A stretch of DNA of 64,000 bases from Protonemura montana (lineage: Eukaryota > Arthropoda > Insecta > Plecoptera > Nemouridae): NCBI GenBank assembly GCA_947568835.1, contig OX387608.1, positions 8,532,001-8,596,000 on the forward strand, written 5' to 3'. Positions within the stretch are counted from its first letter, which is position 1, and every line of letters begins with the position of its first letter. A model generated the notes under the pieces. The model searched no databases. It was not told where the DNA came from and worked only from the letters and a program-made list of their open reading frames with translations. The position numbers were made by a program, and so were the translations under genes. Shown here piece by piece: positions 36,393 to 49,040 of this stretch.

Positions 36393-36601
36393 AGCGCGGG
36401 TGGCCGAGGTTCGTCTGTAAATCGTGCGGCCGCAGCTACAAGCACCAACCGAGTCTGTACAACCACATGAAGTTTGAGTGCAACAAGCAGCCAGCGTTTC
36501 AATGTCCACATTGCCCCTACTCTGCCCATCGCAAGGACACGCTCAACTGTCATATCAGCAACAAGCACAGACCATTGTTTATCGCTTCTATTTTAAACTG
36601 A
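36393..36601 (+). CDS. lola: lola alternative terminal exon 3
   Basis: Acceptor TTGTTTGGCAG ends at 36392. It has one of the shortest linkers: RGWPRFV leads straight into finger 1 CKSCGRSYKHQPSLYNHMKF then EC. The spacer NKQPAFQ replaces GKEP. Finger 2 is CPHCPYSAHRKDTLNCHISN then KH, followed by RPLFIASILN and stop. All eight ligands are present. Confidence 0.85.
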
Positions 36602-38046
36602 GCTCAGATCTTAACAGCGACAGAACCTCTTCGGGCAAGCAACAAGCACATATCTGTTTGTCCTCGTCTAGTTGCCTGAATTAAAAGGGTCGTTGGTCTT
36701 TTGGTTTTGATAAGTCTTGTCAAAATATAGGTTTGGCTGTTATTGGGCCAATGAAAATTCTTGTTATTAGGATCACTAATATTGAAATACTCTGCCCATT
36801 GCAAGCATTTAAACCTAAATCAGATTTCTCAGAATGAAAATTCTGGTCTTCGCTTAAAGTATGCAGTGGTGTGTTGGTAAACAGAAAGTTTAGGGCCCAG
36901 GATCCCAGGTTGTGATTTTTTCCAAGTTGTGGTTGGTAAATTTTCTATATCAGTATTATTTCAATTAAAAAATTACATATTCTGAAATGTGACTTAATGG
37001 AAGTTGAAACAATCCTTTTATATACACTAACCAGATTAAAGTAAATGTAAAGGGACCAATTTGCCAAGCAAAGGTGCTCCTCGAGATGTCACCTCGAGAT
37101 TCAACTAGATCTCCTCACTGGCCATCACTCCACTCTTCCCACAACACAGATTGAACGTAGTGTCTCTGATTTGTTTTGCAGTTTCTTTTAAAGAATATTT
37201 GGCAACTAAAACTTGTGAGCTGTACTCTTTAATGCAATTATGAATATTTTTTTTTAGTAAGATATTTTAGATTTGTAGTGAAGTTGTGTACAGTTATCCG
37301 GTAATATGACATTTTCTTGGAGGCCAAATAGAAAAAGCCTAAATGGAGGAATGTTGACATACAATTTTTTTTGTATAAACTATGGTGTTCTATTACTTAC
37401 GTAATGAGCAGTTACCCCATGAAAGACACGTTTCCTAAATTAGAAGGTTATTAACCTAACTAGATCTGTAGTTATTCCTTTTTATTTTGATATTTTGTGC
37501 CTTATTATTTAACAAATAAAACAGTACCTAAAAACCATAAAGGTATGTCTCAGTGGCAATACTTTTAACACTTCCAGATTTATTTAGTAGAAGAATGTCC
37601 AGCTTACGCTGATGCTTTTTCACCTCTTAACTACCTATTTTGTAGAATCTGTACATAATATACCAGAGATTGGTGATATTTATTACGGTAATTACTTGAA
37701 TTGTTCGTTGCTGTCTAACATTATTTTATGGCTTAGCTCTTAGTCTCTTAGTCGTGGGATGTAAATCTGTCGATGAAATCTAGTCAATGGGATGTAAATG
37801 TCTCCTAAATTGTATCTTGTAATTTTGTTCTTGTTCTTTGTAGATTTGGAGAAAGGGCTTTCTTTTCTTTTTAACAGTTGCTTAAATCTTTCTCCAATTC
37901 TTATTTTCTTACAGATTTTTAAATACTATTCAAAAAGTGACCACTTTGGTAAACAATACTAAAATAAGGTTCCACATTTTTGGCACCTTCATTACAAAAT
38001 CCTCCTCTTGCGTGTACCAGCCCATTGATTCGAGTCTCATTCGCAG

Positions 38047-38267
38047 GCAACAAGGTTTTCCGGTGCTCGGTATGCTATCGTTGCTACAAACACCGGCAAA
38101 GCCTCAACGCACACCGTCGCTTCGACTGCGGCAAGGATCCTCAGTTTGCGTGCCCGCAGTGCTCATACGTCGCTTGGCGCAGGCCCAAACTGCGACTGCA
38201 CTTCTTGCGCAAGCACGCAACGATTGCCCACGCGGTCACGCTGCAGACACACAGAGACACGTCATGA
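38047..38267 (+). CDS. lola: lola alternative terminal exon 4
   Basis: Acceptor TCATTCGCAG ends at 38046; split codon Gly (GC). The linker is only NKVFR. Finger 1 CSVCYRCYKHRQSLNAHRRF then DC; spacer GKDPQFA; finger 2 CPQCSYVAWRRPKLRLHFLR then KH; tail of about 18 residues ending HRDTS. It is GC-rich compared with neighbouring DNA. Confidence 0.85.
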
Positions 38268-41200
38268 AATGCTACCGTAGTTACTTTCAGTCATGAATGA
38301 TTGGACTTCAAACTGACAGGTCAAATCATGATGGGGCCAGAATTGCATTTTACCTGGGGTCATTTCTGTTGACACTGCGATGGGGTCCGACTCGCAAAGG
38401 CTAGATCTGATTCTGGCGCAACAAATTTCACTATGTAGGTTGTGATAAAACAGATACTGGCAGCACTGGGCTACAGGTTTAGTCAGATTCTTAGCGATAA
38501 TTTTATGCCGTCGCGAAAAATACCAACTGATGACTACTATACCGAAAACGAAATGTAGTTGCCCAGAGAGTCTCTGTCATTTTGAGTGTTAAAAAATGTT
38601 ATTTTGTTGTTTAACGTACATTACTCGCATTAGGGCTGGCTTACGCTCAATTAATCTTTGGGGATGTTAACCTCAACAATTGATTGACTAGTATCAATAT
38701 CTTGAGCTGTAAGTTTTTTAATTGTAGAGGTTAGGAAGCCATGTTTTGGAGACTAGTTTTCTCAGCAGAATCTTAAGCATTAGTGCTTAGTCTCTGACAT
38801 AAATTATAAACCCACTGGCAGCGGCCATGTGAATGAGGTATGGAGCTGACACATAATTTGCAGAATTTTCTCAACGGTTACAAGTATGTTTTGCATTGCT
38901 CCAGTGCGCTAGGAAATCTTTATTCTTTAGGACCTCAGTTTTGAAATTTGCTCCTTGCAGAATGCTGAATGTACATCCCTAGGTATGAGTTGTAATCATA
39001 AGACTAAGCATTTAGAGCTCCTTGGTCATGCAAACTTATCCCTTTCTAAGACACAACATATATTATTAAAGCACTACATTTGTTAGTGCTACAAATATGA
39101 GATTTCAGACATTATCGAAACCGTGGTGGCAAAAATAAGGCGGTCAGACAAATGGATTTTTTGTTGTAACATCCATGTAATCTTCTCACCCAAATAGTGA
39201 TCTTATTCCAAATTTGCTATCAAGCTCGACAAAATCAACTCCATAATGCTTTAACGATGAAAACATATTTTCCTGAACAAACAAACCCTCATTATGATTT
39301 ATCATGATCGAATAAATCTAGTAAGCAACATAATTTTTCTTGTCCATGCTCTTGTCAAGCAATATATTTGGAGGTGGACCGGACAAAATAGAACGATGTT
39401 CCAAGGGACGAGGGAGGATTGATAGCTTTAGCATCTCAATGCTGTTGAGATAACATTTTTAGGTATAATCCTAATATAGCAGAGTATGTATATTACCAAC
39501 CTTTTTGCTTTCTTCAACAAAACCACGGTTTTTTTACCTTTCTAAAAGTGCAACAGACCACGAAACAACAAATACACTACCCTAAATCCAAAACTCTTGA
39601 AGAAAACCACCATAAACAAACACCCCAAACTGCTTAAAACACATCTTGGACCTGCCATCTTTGATATGTCAAAATATATCCCATAACTACACTACCTATA
39701 CTCAAACCAGTTAAAATTCAGGACTTTCACACCATTGTCATTGACGCTATAAAATGATACTTTTACAACATTCTGCTATTTTAGGACAATCCCCGTTTAA
39801 AATAGTGCCCGCTTTTTGCTTCATCAAAAAGTATACGATCGAAATAGATTGACAATAAAGTGAAGAACAACACCTCTAGGTACAGTAAATGTGACAAGTG
39901 TAAAATTGTACAAAAAGTGCTCCGCCGCTTGTGGACCGAATAAGCTTGTTCTGTTGAAATGCTACGTAATTTCTATGCATTACTTTTGTGAAAGATCTAA
40001 TTTTTGGGCTGGCAATCCGTTGTATTTTCCTGGTAAAGCTCATTCACAACAAACCTATGCAGTAATACATTAAACATAATATTTGTTTCATGGCTAAGTG
40101 CACAGACATTCACTATTCACATTCAGATGAATGTAATACAAAGTTAGCAAACTCCAAACCTGCTACATTCTGCAGCAACTGTGAGAAGGAGCTAACCAAA
40201 CTCGAATAAGAAATTGCCCAAATCATACAAACTAATACAAAATGTTTAAATCACCAAACTTAAGTTTTGGAACACGAATGCATGTTTTGGTTGTAAGTTT
40301 GACACATACAATTTTCAGTTTCTGTTCACCATTTATAATTCTTAGTGGCATATTCAACTGGCTGCCTCGGTGTGCACCAGGAGCAATCTGCGTGTGGCAC
40401 TGGGGCATGTAACTCTGTCCCAGTGAAACTTCCACGTTATCGACTGGCAAAATTTATTGCTTGGATTGCTCCCGGTGCACTTTTCTTTTCTCTGTAAATT
40501 TCAACGGAGCAATTTGAAAAAAAATGAGTACAGTGACATCTAGAGATCATGTATTCGGTGCTCAGAGCTGGTGCAAACCCAGTGAAGAGCCTGACGTCGT
40601 CTAACAGGTTTCAAACCTTGGTGCACGCCAGTCAAAAACACCAAAAAACTGTTGCAGTGGATTAATTCTGTATGAATGAACTTTTATAACTGTAGTGCAA
40701 TGTTCTGCTTTTTCATCAAGGTGGGCACTGCCAGTAATTATTCCTATTGGCTATCAGCTTACTTCTAAATTTTGATGGGAAAAGTCTCGTTTTGTGTTTG
40801 CTTTATACCTGCATTGCAGCTAAGAATTTTGTGAGTGAGCTTTAATTCTGCCATAAATATCCGCAGTTTGGGTACAGAGTACCTGCTGGTGATTATTAAA
40901 ACATCACCATCTGTTCTGTTCAGTAGCACAGCCAGTCACAATTGCCAATTACCTTAAGAAGTGACAATCGAATGCATGGTTTAAATTATTTATTAATTAA
41001 GGAATTCTCTCCAAGACTGTCTCATTTAATAAACTCTAATTTATATATGATTTAAAAATGAATTCTCTGTAAATAAAGATTTTATTAAAAATTCGGAGGT
41101 GGTACTTCCAAAACAGTTCCTTAGCCCCATCTTCATTTTCATCGACCCGTTTTCTACATTTTTGAAAGTCCTTCATGCATTTTGTTTCTTTCATCAGCCG

Positions 41201-41574
41201 ATTTCCAATAATTGTTGCAGAATTTATCCATTTGGGAACTAACTTTGATTAGTTACTCTTTGATCAGACTCGTGCTTCCAATGTTTGAGATTTGTTCTTG
41301 TTATAAAACAAGCATGCCTCTCAAAATTGGTAGGCTCCTTCCCAAGTACGCTTCACATATGTAGTGCTGGGTCTTTGCAGTTTAATCTAAGATTTAATCA
41401 CTGATTACGCTAGTATATGGTTGTATAATTTTTTGTAAGATTGTTTTCCTAATCTATTTGAACCTATCTATGAACTCTATGTTTCAGAAACAACCTATCA
41501 CCAGAGAAGACAGAAACCATGCTGCAAACAGCTGGAATGGGTAGCCATATTTTAACTACTTTTTCTACTCTCAG
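38268..41574. other. Long inter-exon gap (3.3 kb)
   Basis: A third copy of the duplicated flank block is at 38618-38715, but no finger exon follows at the expected distance of about 330-360 bp. A CTCCTTGCAG acceptor-like site at about 38948-38957 is followed by no finger code. A lost exon is possible. No other gene or intact element was recognised. Confidence 0.4.
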
Positions 41575-41796
41575 GCTTGCCGCGAACCCTGTATCCTCTA
41601 AACGTCCCGGGTTACGTGAGGGCTATTACTGCCAGAACTGCGGCAAACGTAAAGTGTGGCGAAACTGCCTCTTCTGAGAAAATCGCCTAAAATTTGAAAT
41701 TAGCTACAAGCCGTCAGTCCGTATTGCCTGCTACAGTTCAAGCAGGGACAACATTTGAATAGACATGTTTCTCGCGGACACTCAGCAGTGACTTGA
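41575..41796 (+). pseudogene. lola: Decayed lola terminal exon
   Basis: A good acceptor TCTACTCTCAG and the usual GC split codon are kept, but the frame no longer reads fingers. In a shifted frame GYYCQNCGKR (start of finger 1) is followed by a premature stop at 41680. The end of finger 2 is still visible near 41757-41796 as NRHVSRGHSAVT then TGA. At least one frameshift and loss of the inner cysteines separate the two parts. Confidence 0.7.
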
Positions 41797-42231
41797 CGCC
41801 TGTAGAATATCTGTGCAGTTTGGCTGTTGATATGCTTGTAACATTTTTTGTGTTATGTTAATGTTATGTTTACGTGTCACACCAATAAAAAACACTTATC
41901 AATGGCATTTTTAGAGCATTGTCATCAAAAACAGACAATGTACAGGTACACCATAGTGGAAATGGGAAGAATGACCTTCATGGTCAATAGAAACAAGAGG
42001 GATATTGGAATTGGAATAACCAGAGAGAACTTTTATTTCAGGTGCCTTTTTTTTTAGTGTAAAAGAACATCAAAATATGAGGGAGTGGTGCCAACTGCTA
42101 ATAAAGAATTTGTCTGTAGAATTTAAACAAAACAAAAAAAACCTAATGAATAATTTTTAGTTTTGTCACTTTAAAAATCATGAAAAATCCCATTGAAGGT
42201 GAGAAAAATCTAGGTGAGGGACAGCTAAATT

Positions 42232-42990
42232 CATAGTTGGGGAAGAATCTTTTAAAAAGATCACGATCGTGCGATCGCAATTTTTTTTGAATCTCATGAT
42301 CTTTTAATTCGATCGCAATCGGATTTTCCACGATATTTTTTTTAAAGATTGTTTTAAAAGATTAAGCTCATTTGCACAGTCGTTCCTTTTTTGGTGTTTT
42401 TTGTTGTACAGCACTTGAAATTGAAATTTGAATGTGGCAAATGGAAATATTTTTCATAGCTTTCAGTTTCCTTCGAAGACTTGAAAGCGTTTCCAGGATT
42501 CCAAATGGTTTTACTTTATTTAGTGTTATTAATGCGTGCAAATGCTGCCTAGTATGTCCGCCGTGCCTGTCCACGACCACAGCTTTTCTCAAATTGGGTC
42601 ATCAAGATTCGAGGCCCCCTTTCTGCCATGTTCCACTGACCACTGTCCGTTGTAGAGAACATGCAAAGCATTTTTGTTCCTGTTAAGTGTTTACAGGCTG
42701 TTAATTTTTTTCTTGTATTCTTGACTATAAGTCTTAGTGCTTGTCGCATTGTGTTCCTACTATTTCTATATTAATCAATTGCATTTCCCAGCACCTATAG
42801 GTGCTATAAATCAGTTTTTTTTTTCAGAGATCACAGGTTTTTTTTTTCGAAAACGATCTTTTCTTGAAACGAATTTGAATTTGATCTTAAATAAAAGATC
42901 GCAAGCTTCGATCTTCGATCGCGATTGTTTTTTGACGACGATCTTGATCTTTTTATAAGATCGATTTCAAAAAGATCTTCCCCAACTATG
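42232..42990. mobile_element. hAT-like non-autonomous element, 759 bp
   Basis: The termini CATAGTTGGGGAAGAATCTT and AAGATCTTCCCCAACTATG are inverted repeats. Flanks GCTAAATT (42224-42231) and GCTAAATC (42991-42998) form an 8-bp target duplication with one mismatch. The subterminal regions are crowded with GATC/CGATCGCGAT motifs in both orientations. No transposase frame remains. It sits between a decayed exon and the intact exon at 43562. Confidence 0.8.
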
Positions 42991-43561
42991 GCTAAATCCA
43001 ACAAAAAAAGCACAGCAACACCCACTGCATCCAAGGAAAACAACCCTTCTACCCAAAATCATGTCTATATATTGTTGTAGTACTGAGATATCTGTAGGGT
43101 ACAATCTGTTCTCATTCTGTGAATTGGAATCAGATTTTGTTTAGCCTTGTTTATTGTTTTTTTCTACTATTTTCTTGTTTATAGGGAAGACCTTTTGTTT
43201 GTAATGGTCTCCATAACCCTGGTGGGGTTTAACAGCCTGTGGTCTGTTTTCTAACTTTTTGGCCAAAGTCAAAATATATTTAGCTGATAAATTAGCTGTC
43301 AGTGCAATTTTGGTCTCTAGTTTATAACTCAGATAGTTTTTTTTTCTATTTCAGCTTTTGCCACAAGGCTGGTAGGCTTCAATAATAACACTTGAAACCA
43401 AATTAAACTGTATTTGTGTTATTCACAATAGGTTTGTGAGTAAAGCCTTTGAGTACTGTTTGAAAGGCCCGAGATTCGTTAACCCAATCACAACTGAGTG
43501 GCTGGTGAAATGTTTTTGTGACAGTTAAAACGACACGTCTAACAGCATTTTCTGCCAGCAG

Positions 43562-43785
43562 GTAACCCTCTCGGAAGTGGTTTTGAGACAGTCTCCACTT
43601 CCAGGCAGTGCCCCCGAATCTACTGCGACATCTGTGGCAAGCAGTACTCGTCAATGAGTACCCTCCATAGACACCAGCATTACGGTTGCGGAAAGAAACC
43701 TTCTTTTGCCTGTTCGCAATGTCCGTTTCTGTGCGCTCGAAAAGACTACTTGCGGGAACATACAAAGCGAGTCCACAAGGATTGA
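43562..43785 (+). CDS. lola: lola alternative terminal exon 5
   Basis: Acceptor CTGCCAGCAG ends at 43561; split codon Gly (GT). Linker NPLGSGFETVSTSRQCPRIY; finger 1 CDICGKQYSSMSTLHRHQHY then GC; spacer GKKPSFA; finger 2 CSQCPFLCARKDYLREHTKR then VH; KD and stop TGA at 43783-43785. There is no ATG before the fingers, so an ATG-based search would miss the start; it is defined by the splice site. Confidence 0.85.
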
Positions 43786-44629
43786 ATTGGAGACCAATTC
43801 ACATCTACTGAACCAAATGTTTTTGGTTTCGAAGATGGACTTTTTCTTTAAAAATGTGGGTTCTGGAAGGAACCAATTTGGAGTGTTTCCAGAAAATTTT
43901 CATGCTCTTTAGTTGCATTTTGAGTCTAAAATATGACTAAGACTCTAGATCCTTGGGTTTGAAAAGTTTATCAAGGTCTGTCTCAAAGATACAGTGACTT
44001 GAGTTTGTATGTCAGTTGCTCTCCAATTTCCGACTTCTGCTAGCCAAGAAATTTAGTTACCAAAAATTTGCATTTTTCTGTCATAAAAGGAAAATGTTTT
44101 TATTTATTTCTTTATTATTTCTTTATTTTTTTATCACTGTACATTTTTCTGACCTTCACCATTAATGGCTTGTAACATACTAAAATACAAAATGATGATG
44201 CATTTGAATATACTTTCCTTTCCATTTCAGCTTTCGATCTTTCTGTGATCAAGTTATAGTATTGGTTACACATAGTTGATCGGGGAGGGGGGGGGGGGGG
44301 GGGGAGGGCAGCATCAAGGAATGTCTTTGGTGTTACCTATGTTGTGTGTTTATCTTTATTTCAAAGATGGGCAGCGAAGACCTTTTAAAAATCTACATTA
44401 AAAAAAACTTCAAGTGGCATGCAACAAGTTTTTTTTTGTACTTTTCAGCTTCGGAAAGAGAAATAACATGTAATCTCGATTCGAGCACTTCATACTTGCC
44501 ACCCCACCACGCTTTGAATATGTACTGATGATGTCATCATGACTCATGCTCCTGTTATAGAGCTTTTGCCGAGCCAATGCTAAGTTAATGTTGCTCTGGC
44601 TACCTTCTGACACCGGTTTCTGCTTGTAG
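43786..44629. other. Inter-exon gap with poly-G tract
   Basis: AT-rich, with a G run at about 44284-44305. No finger code or intact repeat was seen. Confidence 0.5.
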
Positions 44630-44865
44630 GTACCCAAGAACCAGGCACGAATGACCAGAGCAAGCCATTCCGTTGCGACACCTGCGACAAACGATATGGA
44701 GCTCATACAAGCCTTGCTAGCCACAAAAGATATGAGTGCGGTAAAGAGCCAGCGTTTCCCTGTCCGTATTGTCCGTACCGATGCAAGCGCAAACACAGTC
44801 TGGGTCTGCATCTCATGCGTGTACATGGTGACTGTCCACCACCCACGTCTACCGGATCACATTGA
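44630..44865 (+). CDS. lola: lola alternative terminal exon 6
   Basis: Acceptor TTTCTGCTTGTAG ends at 44629; split codon Gly (GT). Linker TQEPGTNDQSKPFR; finger 1 CDTCDKRYGAHTSLASHKRY then EC; spacer GKEPAFP; finger 2 CPYCPYRCKRKHSLGLHLMR then VH; tail GDCPPPTSTGSH. AATAAA is at 44894-44899, 29 bp after the stop, which makes this a compact terminal exon. Confidence 0.88.
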
Positions 44866-45509
44866 TGGCATGATTTCAAGCGTTGGGCTTTCAAATAAAT
44901 TACAGTTAATCTTACCCATCATAATTTGGTATGATATAATAATAAAAAAAATTGGGAGTGGGGTACAGAATGAGAATAGGTGTATTACTTTAGGAAGACG
45001 TGTTACCCTTCCTTCTGATGCCACGTTTCATGGAAGTACTTGTAAAACAATGAATACACTGCCTTACATTTTACCTACTTTATGAACTTATTGTCGTAGG
45101 TATTTTTAGAAATAATGATTTTAGTTGTACACTACACTTAGTTGTCACTAGTTGTGACGGTTGTAGAATTTAATGAAAGATAAAATTGTTAGATATAGTT
45201 AGTGTTGGCTACTCGTGAAAGTGGGCTGTCAAAATACAAAATTAAAACTTTTGTCTCGGTGTTGTTGTTGTGAAACCTATGATAAAAACCTGTTTAGGTA
45301 CATTAACTAGTATCCTTCCTAAAAGTCTGTCCACTCGTAGAATTTCCAATTTTCTATTCACCCAACTTAGGTTGTTGATGTCCAAACCTGATAAATATCT
45401 GTTGAATCAAGTATTGACTGCAAAAATGATAATATAATTTATTAAACAATACCTGGATTTATAAAATAATGGCTAACTATAGTTGTTCTAATAGTTTTTC
45501 TCACCCTAG

Positions 45510-45727
45510 GCCAGAACATCGATTACACTGGGACGAAAAGCGTACTCTACTATTGTAGCACCTGTCCAAAACGCTACACTACGAAAGGAGCTCTCAGTAG
45601 TCATCAACGTTTCGAGTGTGGAAAGGCGGCTACACTTGCCTGTCCTCACTGCCCTTACCGTTGCAAGCGCAAGCACCACCTGATCAGGCATATACAACAG
45701 CATGTGCTTTCTATAAGCTCAAGCTAA
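45510..45727 (+). CDS. lola: lola alternative terminal exon 7
   Basis: Acceptor TTTCTCACCCTAG ends at 45509; split codon Gly (GC). Linker QNIDYTGTKSVLYY; finger 1 CSTCPKRYTTKGALSSHQRF then EC; spacer GKAATLA; finger 2 CPHCPYRCKRKHHLIRHIQQ then H (x3 spacing); tail VLSISSS. No ATG precedes the fingers. A family D repeat copy follows at 45866-45960. Confidence 0.87.
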
Positions 45728-47416
45728 GTATAACTAAGCACAAAGCACTAGCACTAAGCTTTCTATAACTCACCTGCTATGATTTCCTAAATGTTCTTAT
45801 AGTTTTTTGTTTGATATGACAGCCAATAGCTGGAATGTGTCACTGTGTTATTGTTGGAGTGGCAATTGGCTCAGAGCTGCGATCATATGGTGATGTAGTA
45901 GATGGTTTTGCTGCGTTTCGATTGATTTTTGGTCCTGAAAAGGACCTGAGTCGACCTGTTAATGTTGTCAGTTAATTTATAAATATCCTGATTTACCTGT
46001 AATTTATTTGATTTGTAACCCATATCGTTGGATAACCCATATTGATCCGAGAATTGTGTGTTACGAATAATTTAAATGAGAAATAAATTCCTTCTTCCAC
46101 CTACTTATTGTAGTTTTTTCTTCTGCTACCATATTGTTGCTACCATATTGTTGGTTGGGAAAATAAAATTTTTGTTTGTTAAGTTACAGTAATACAAATA
46201 TGCTAAAAATGATTGTTCAATATAATTGGTACTGTTTCAGTTTGATTGATAAGTTTACTAGCCATCTGATAGCGTCTCTTTGTGGCTAGCACCTTATTGT
46301 GTTGAAGGGTTTTGTGTTATCCAATGAATCGGGAGGAATTTCCCAGCAGTTGGTGCTTGCTATATGACATTGAAATCTGTGACTTGATTATTTTGTTAAT
46401 CATCTGATGTTTGCTGTGCTTAATCGCTTTCTTAACAAGAAGTGATTATAAAATTCATCTGCATCCATGTTATTTCTTGTTACTGAATAAATCTGTTCCT
46501 ATTAGCTTCTACAAAAATACGCTTTGACCAGAAAATTGATGACCTAAATAAATTTAAAACATTTGAACTAATGATTATGATCAATAATTATGATCCATTA
46601 ATAGGTATACACCTAGATTGATTGTTATAATGATTTGTGTGATTTTGTAATGCGGCGTTTTGACAGCGGGCCCTGCAGCACTGGTCAATAAGCATGGTGA
46701 ATGAGTGGATGATGATGAACTTACCGAGAAGGGACGAGGGGAAATCCTGTGCCGGCACGTAGTCTACTTCTGTTGAGGCGCAACAAAAATACAAACAAAA
46801 ATGAGTACAAAAATGTCAAAATTTCTCCAAAAGTCTATGCTGTCGAGAGGTTGATAAGCAAGACAAAGGAAAGTTATTTTACTAATTTACATATCTCCAA
46901 GCTCTCCCAAACAGAGCTAGCCATGTGTATGATGGTCATCCATCCAAAACCTGACTTAGCTCTATGTTGCTAAATTTCTGTGATCTAATGAGAATGCATT
47001 TTCTTTCTAATTCAATCCAATGCTAAATTTTTAGAGCCTGTCACAATTGAAATTGTGTAACATGGCCTTTTCTTGCCTAAATGGTCTTGATATTTGTGTT
47101 TGTCTGTCACAAATTCGTACAGATAGCTTCTATACCTAATTTAACTACAGTTCTGCATCCATAATCTATTGAAGGCAAGTCACTAAGACCAATTCTAGAA
47201 ACTACATCATCTCGTTGACTATAATGCTCAATACTATGAGGTCATGATCTCGATAACCTTGTATTTTGGACAGAAGTTGTTGTTGACCAAACTATCAGAA
47301 CCACTTAGGATTGTTAACTCAGAAATTTCTGGAGCTGTTGTATTGTAAAAGTTATTCTTGAAAAACCAAGACCAACTGCATACGTGCTAGTCTTCTAATG
47401 ATTTTTCTTCCCCCAG
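45728..47416. other. Inter-exon gap carrying repeats A, B and D
   Basis: Contains a family D copy (45866-45960), a reversed family A copy (46651-46770) and a family B copy (46810-46985). The rest is plain AT-rich DNA. Confidence 0.5.
46651..46985. repeat. Composite repeat: reversed family A followed by family B
   Basis: 46651-46770 reads GCACTGGTCAATAAGCATGG, GAATGAGTGGATGATGATGA and GTGCCGGCACGTAG, the reverse of the 10.3-kb family A copy. 46810-46985 carries ATTTCTCCAAAAGTCTATGC, GTCGAGAGGTTGATAAGC and CTCCCAAACAGAGC. The same A-then-B order recurs at 53755-54060, so the two parts may be one element. Confidence 0.55.
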
Positions 47417-47580
47417 GTCAGTAGTTCTTTAACTCTCATTTCAAACACTGTGAGATGAAAAGTGTGCTTGAAAAAGAGCGTCCGGAGCGTGGAATGGAGT
47501 CTCTATTTGTATATCCGTTGTGTTCTTATGCTTGTACGCTCAAGAAAATGTTGTGCAGGCACATGGAACCCATGCACTAG
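47417..47580 (+). pseudogene. lola: Decayed lola terminal exon (second finger remnant)
   Basis: Acceptor TTCCCCCAG ends at 47416 in the array phase, but the third codon is TAG. In the same frame downstream, SHFKHCEM resembles the end of finger 1 and LFVYPLCSYACTLKKMLCRH then MEPMH resembles finger 2, with the first cysteine replaced by Tyr. The stop TAG at 47578-47580 is where an intact exon would end. The array frame is kept over most of its length. Confidence 0.75.
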
Positions 47581-48365
47581 TGTCTCGAATCTGCCTGAAG
47601 CGATGACTTTAAAGAAGTGCATCAAGTTCATTTCACTTCAAACATTTCTGGAAGAAGACAGGAGACACAAATATATTTTTTTTCCTGGCTCCTCACCTTG
47701 CTTTATATTTTGACAGTTTTGTTGCTACATAAATCTTGGGCCCATGTAGGTTGTTTTGAATTTGTAGGATTGTATATTGCATTTAATTTAACCACGGAAT
47801 ATCGTTAGCTGACGGAAAGCGCTGTAAACCTTGTGCTTTGGAACACAAGTAAATAGCTTTAAATTTGTTTTAGTTAATTTTATTTTCATTTTGCATCCAG
47901 TTGTTTCTTTCGATACGTTCACTTTTAACATGTCTTTATTTATTTATTTATATTTAGTTTTAGTATTATGTAAGTTATGTTTTAGTTTACCTTGCAGTAA
48001 TAAATGAAAACAGACTTTGTCTTTTTGCCAACAATTAGTGTACCTAATACTATGGGGCAACAAGCTGTAGCATTATCACCTACCATTCAACTAAAAAAGT
48101 GTACCTAAGTTAACTTTTAGGTATGATTAGGTGAGTTTTTTTATTAATGAGCTAGCTTTATTTTTTATGTATTTTTTAACTGTGTTTTCAATTGTGTTTA
48201 TTTGATTCCTTACACAACCACCCTGGCCCTCCAACTGTATGATGCATAAACTGATTTAATATCTTAATTCAAAATAGTTTAAATATTATAAGCGTACCAT
48301 ATTTAGCAAAAATTTGCAAACTAGCAAAAAAAACCACATCATTCTGATATCAGTTTCTTCCCTAG

Positions 48366-48577
48366 ATCTGAATTTCATCAGCATAATCAACAAGACATCC
48401 AGCGGCTTCAATTGCAGCTCCTGCAACAGGTGCTACTCGAATATAGGGGCGCTCAGGAGTCATCGACGCTGGGAATGCGGAAAAGAGCCTACCTTTGCGT
48501 GTCCTCACTGCCCTTATCTTAGCAAACGCAATTTTCACCTAAGAAGACATATGCAAATTGTACACAAGCAATGTTAA
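48366..48577 (+). CDS. lola: lola alternative terminal exon 8
   Basis: Acceptor TTTCTTCCCTAG ends at 48365; split codon Asp (AT). Linker LNFISIINKTSSGFN; finger 1 CSSCNRCYSNIGALRSHRRW then EC; spacer GKEPTFA; finger 2 CPHCPYLSKRNFHLRRHMQI then VH; KQC and stop. AATAAA at 48618-48623. Linker and finger 1 resemble the exon at 50561 (SSFNCSSCNKCYS), so the two are close duplicates. Confidence 0.88.
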
Positions 48578-49040
48578 TTTGTTCATCTTTGTTTTATTTT
48601 GTACTTTTTTTTATGTCAATAAATTTCTCATCTCAAAACTGGACGAAGTGTCTATGGTAATTACTAATAGTAATTACACATGAAGTTCTTCGTGGTATGT
48701 TGCGATCAATTTGAAAGTGACGTGGTTTTTAAACTTGAAATTAGCGGGCTTTATGGTCAGGTAAAAACTCAAGAATTCATTTTTTAAGTTATTTCAATGT
48801 TTTTTTATAATTTAGTAATAAGTAGTAATTATTATTACCCATAGGTACTTTGTGCAAATAAATTAAAATTTGGAACACGTTTTTTAGATATACATTGCAT
48901 TTTTTTGTTATTTAATATTTGGGAACACACTGTTTGACCTGCATTTTAATATTATATGACTAGAAACTAGTTTGCTGTTAGTTTATCTGGCCGTAGCGCC
49001 GTTTTGTGGATATTACTAAAGACTTTATTTTCTTCCCTAG

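Noticed and set aside
38940..38985. Acceptor-like CTCCTTGCAG as a further array exon
   Set aside because: No cysteine-histidine pattern follows in any frame; kept only as a hint of a lost exon.
42432..42686. Open frames inside the 42.2-kb element
   Set aside because: Cys-containing peptides on both strands do not fit a finger or transposase pattern; the element is non-autonomous.
44410..44826. Minus-strand frames opposite finger exons (also near 45506, 54488, 56444, 58006, 61435)
   Set aside because: They mirror the codon pattern of the plus-strand fingers (ALASVRTxRT-type strings are the antisense of CPYRCKRK) and have no independent features.
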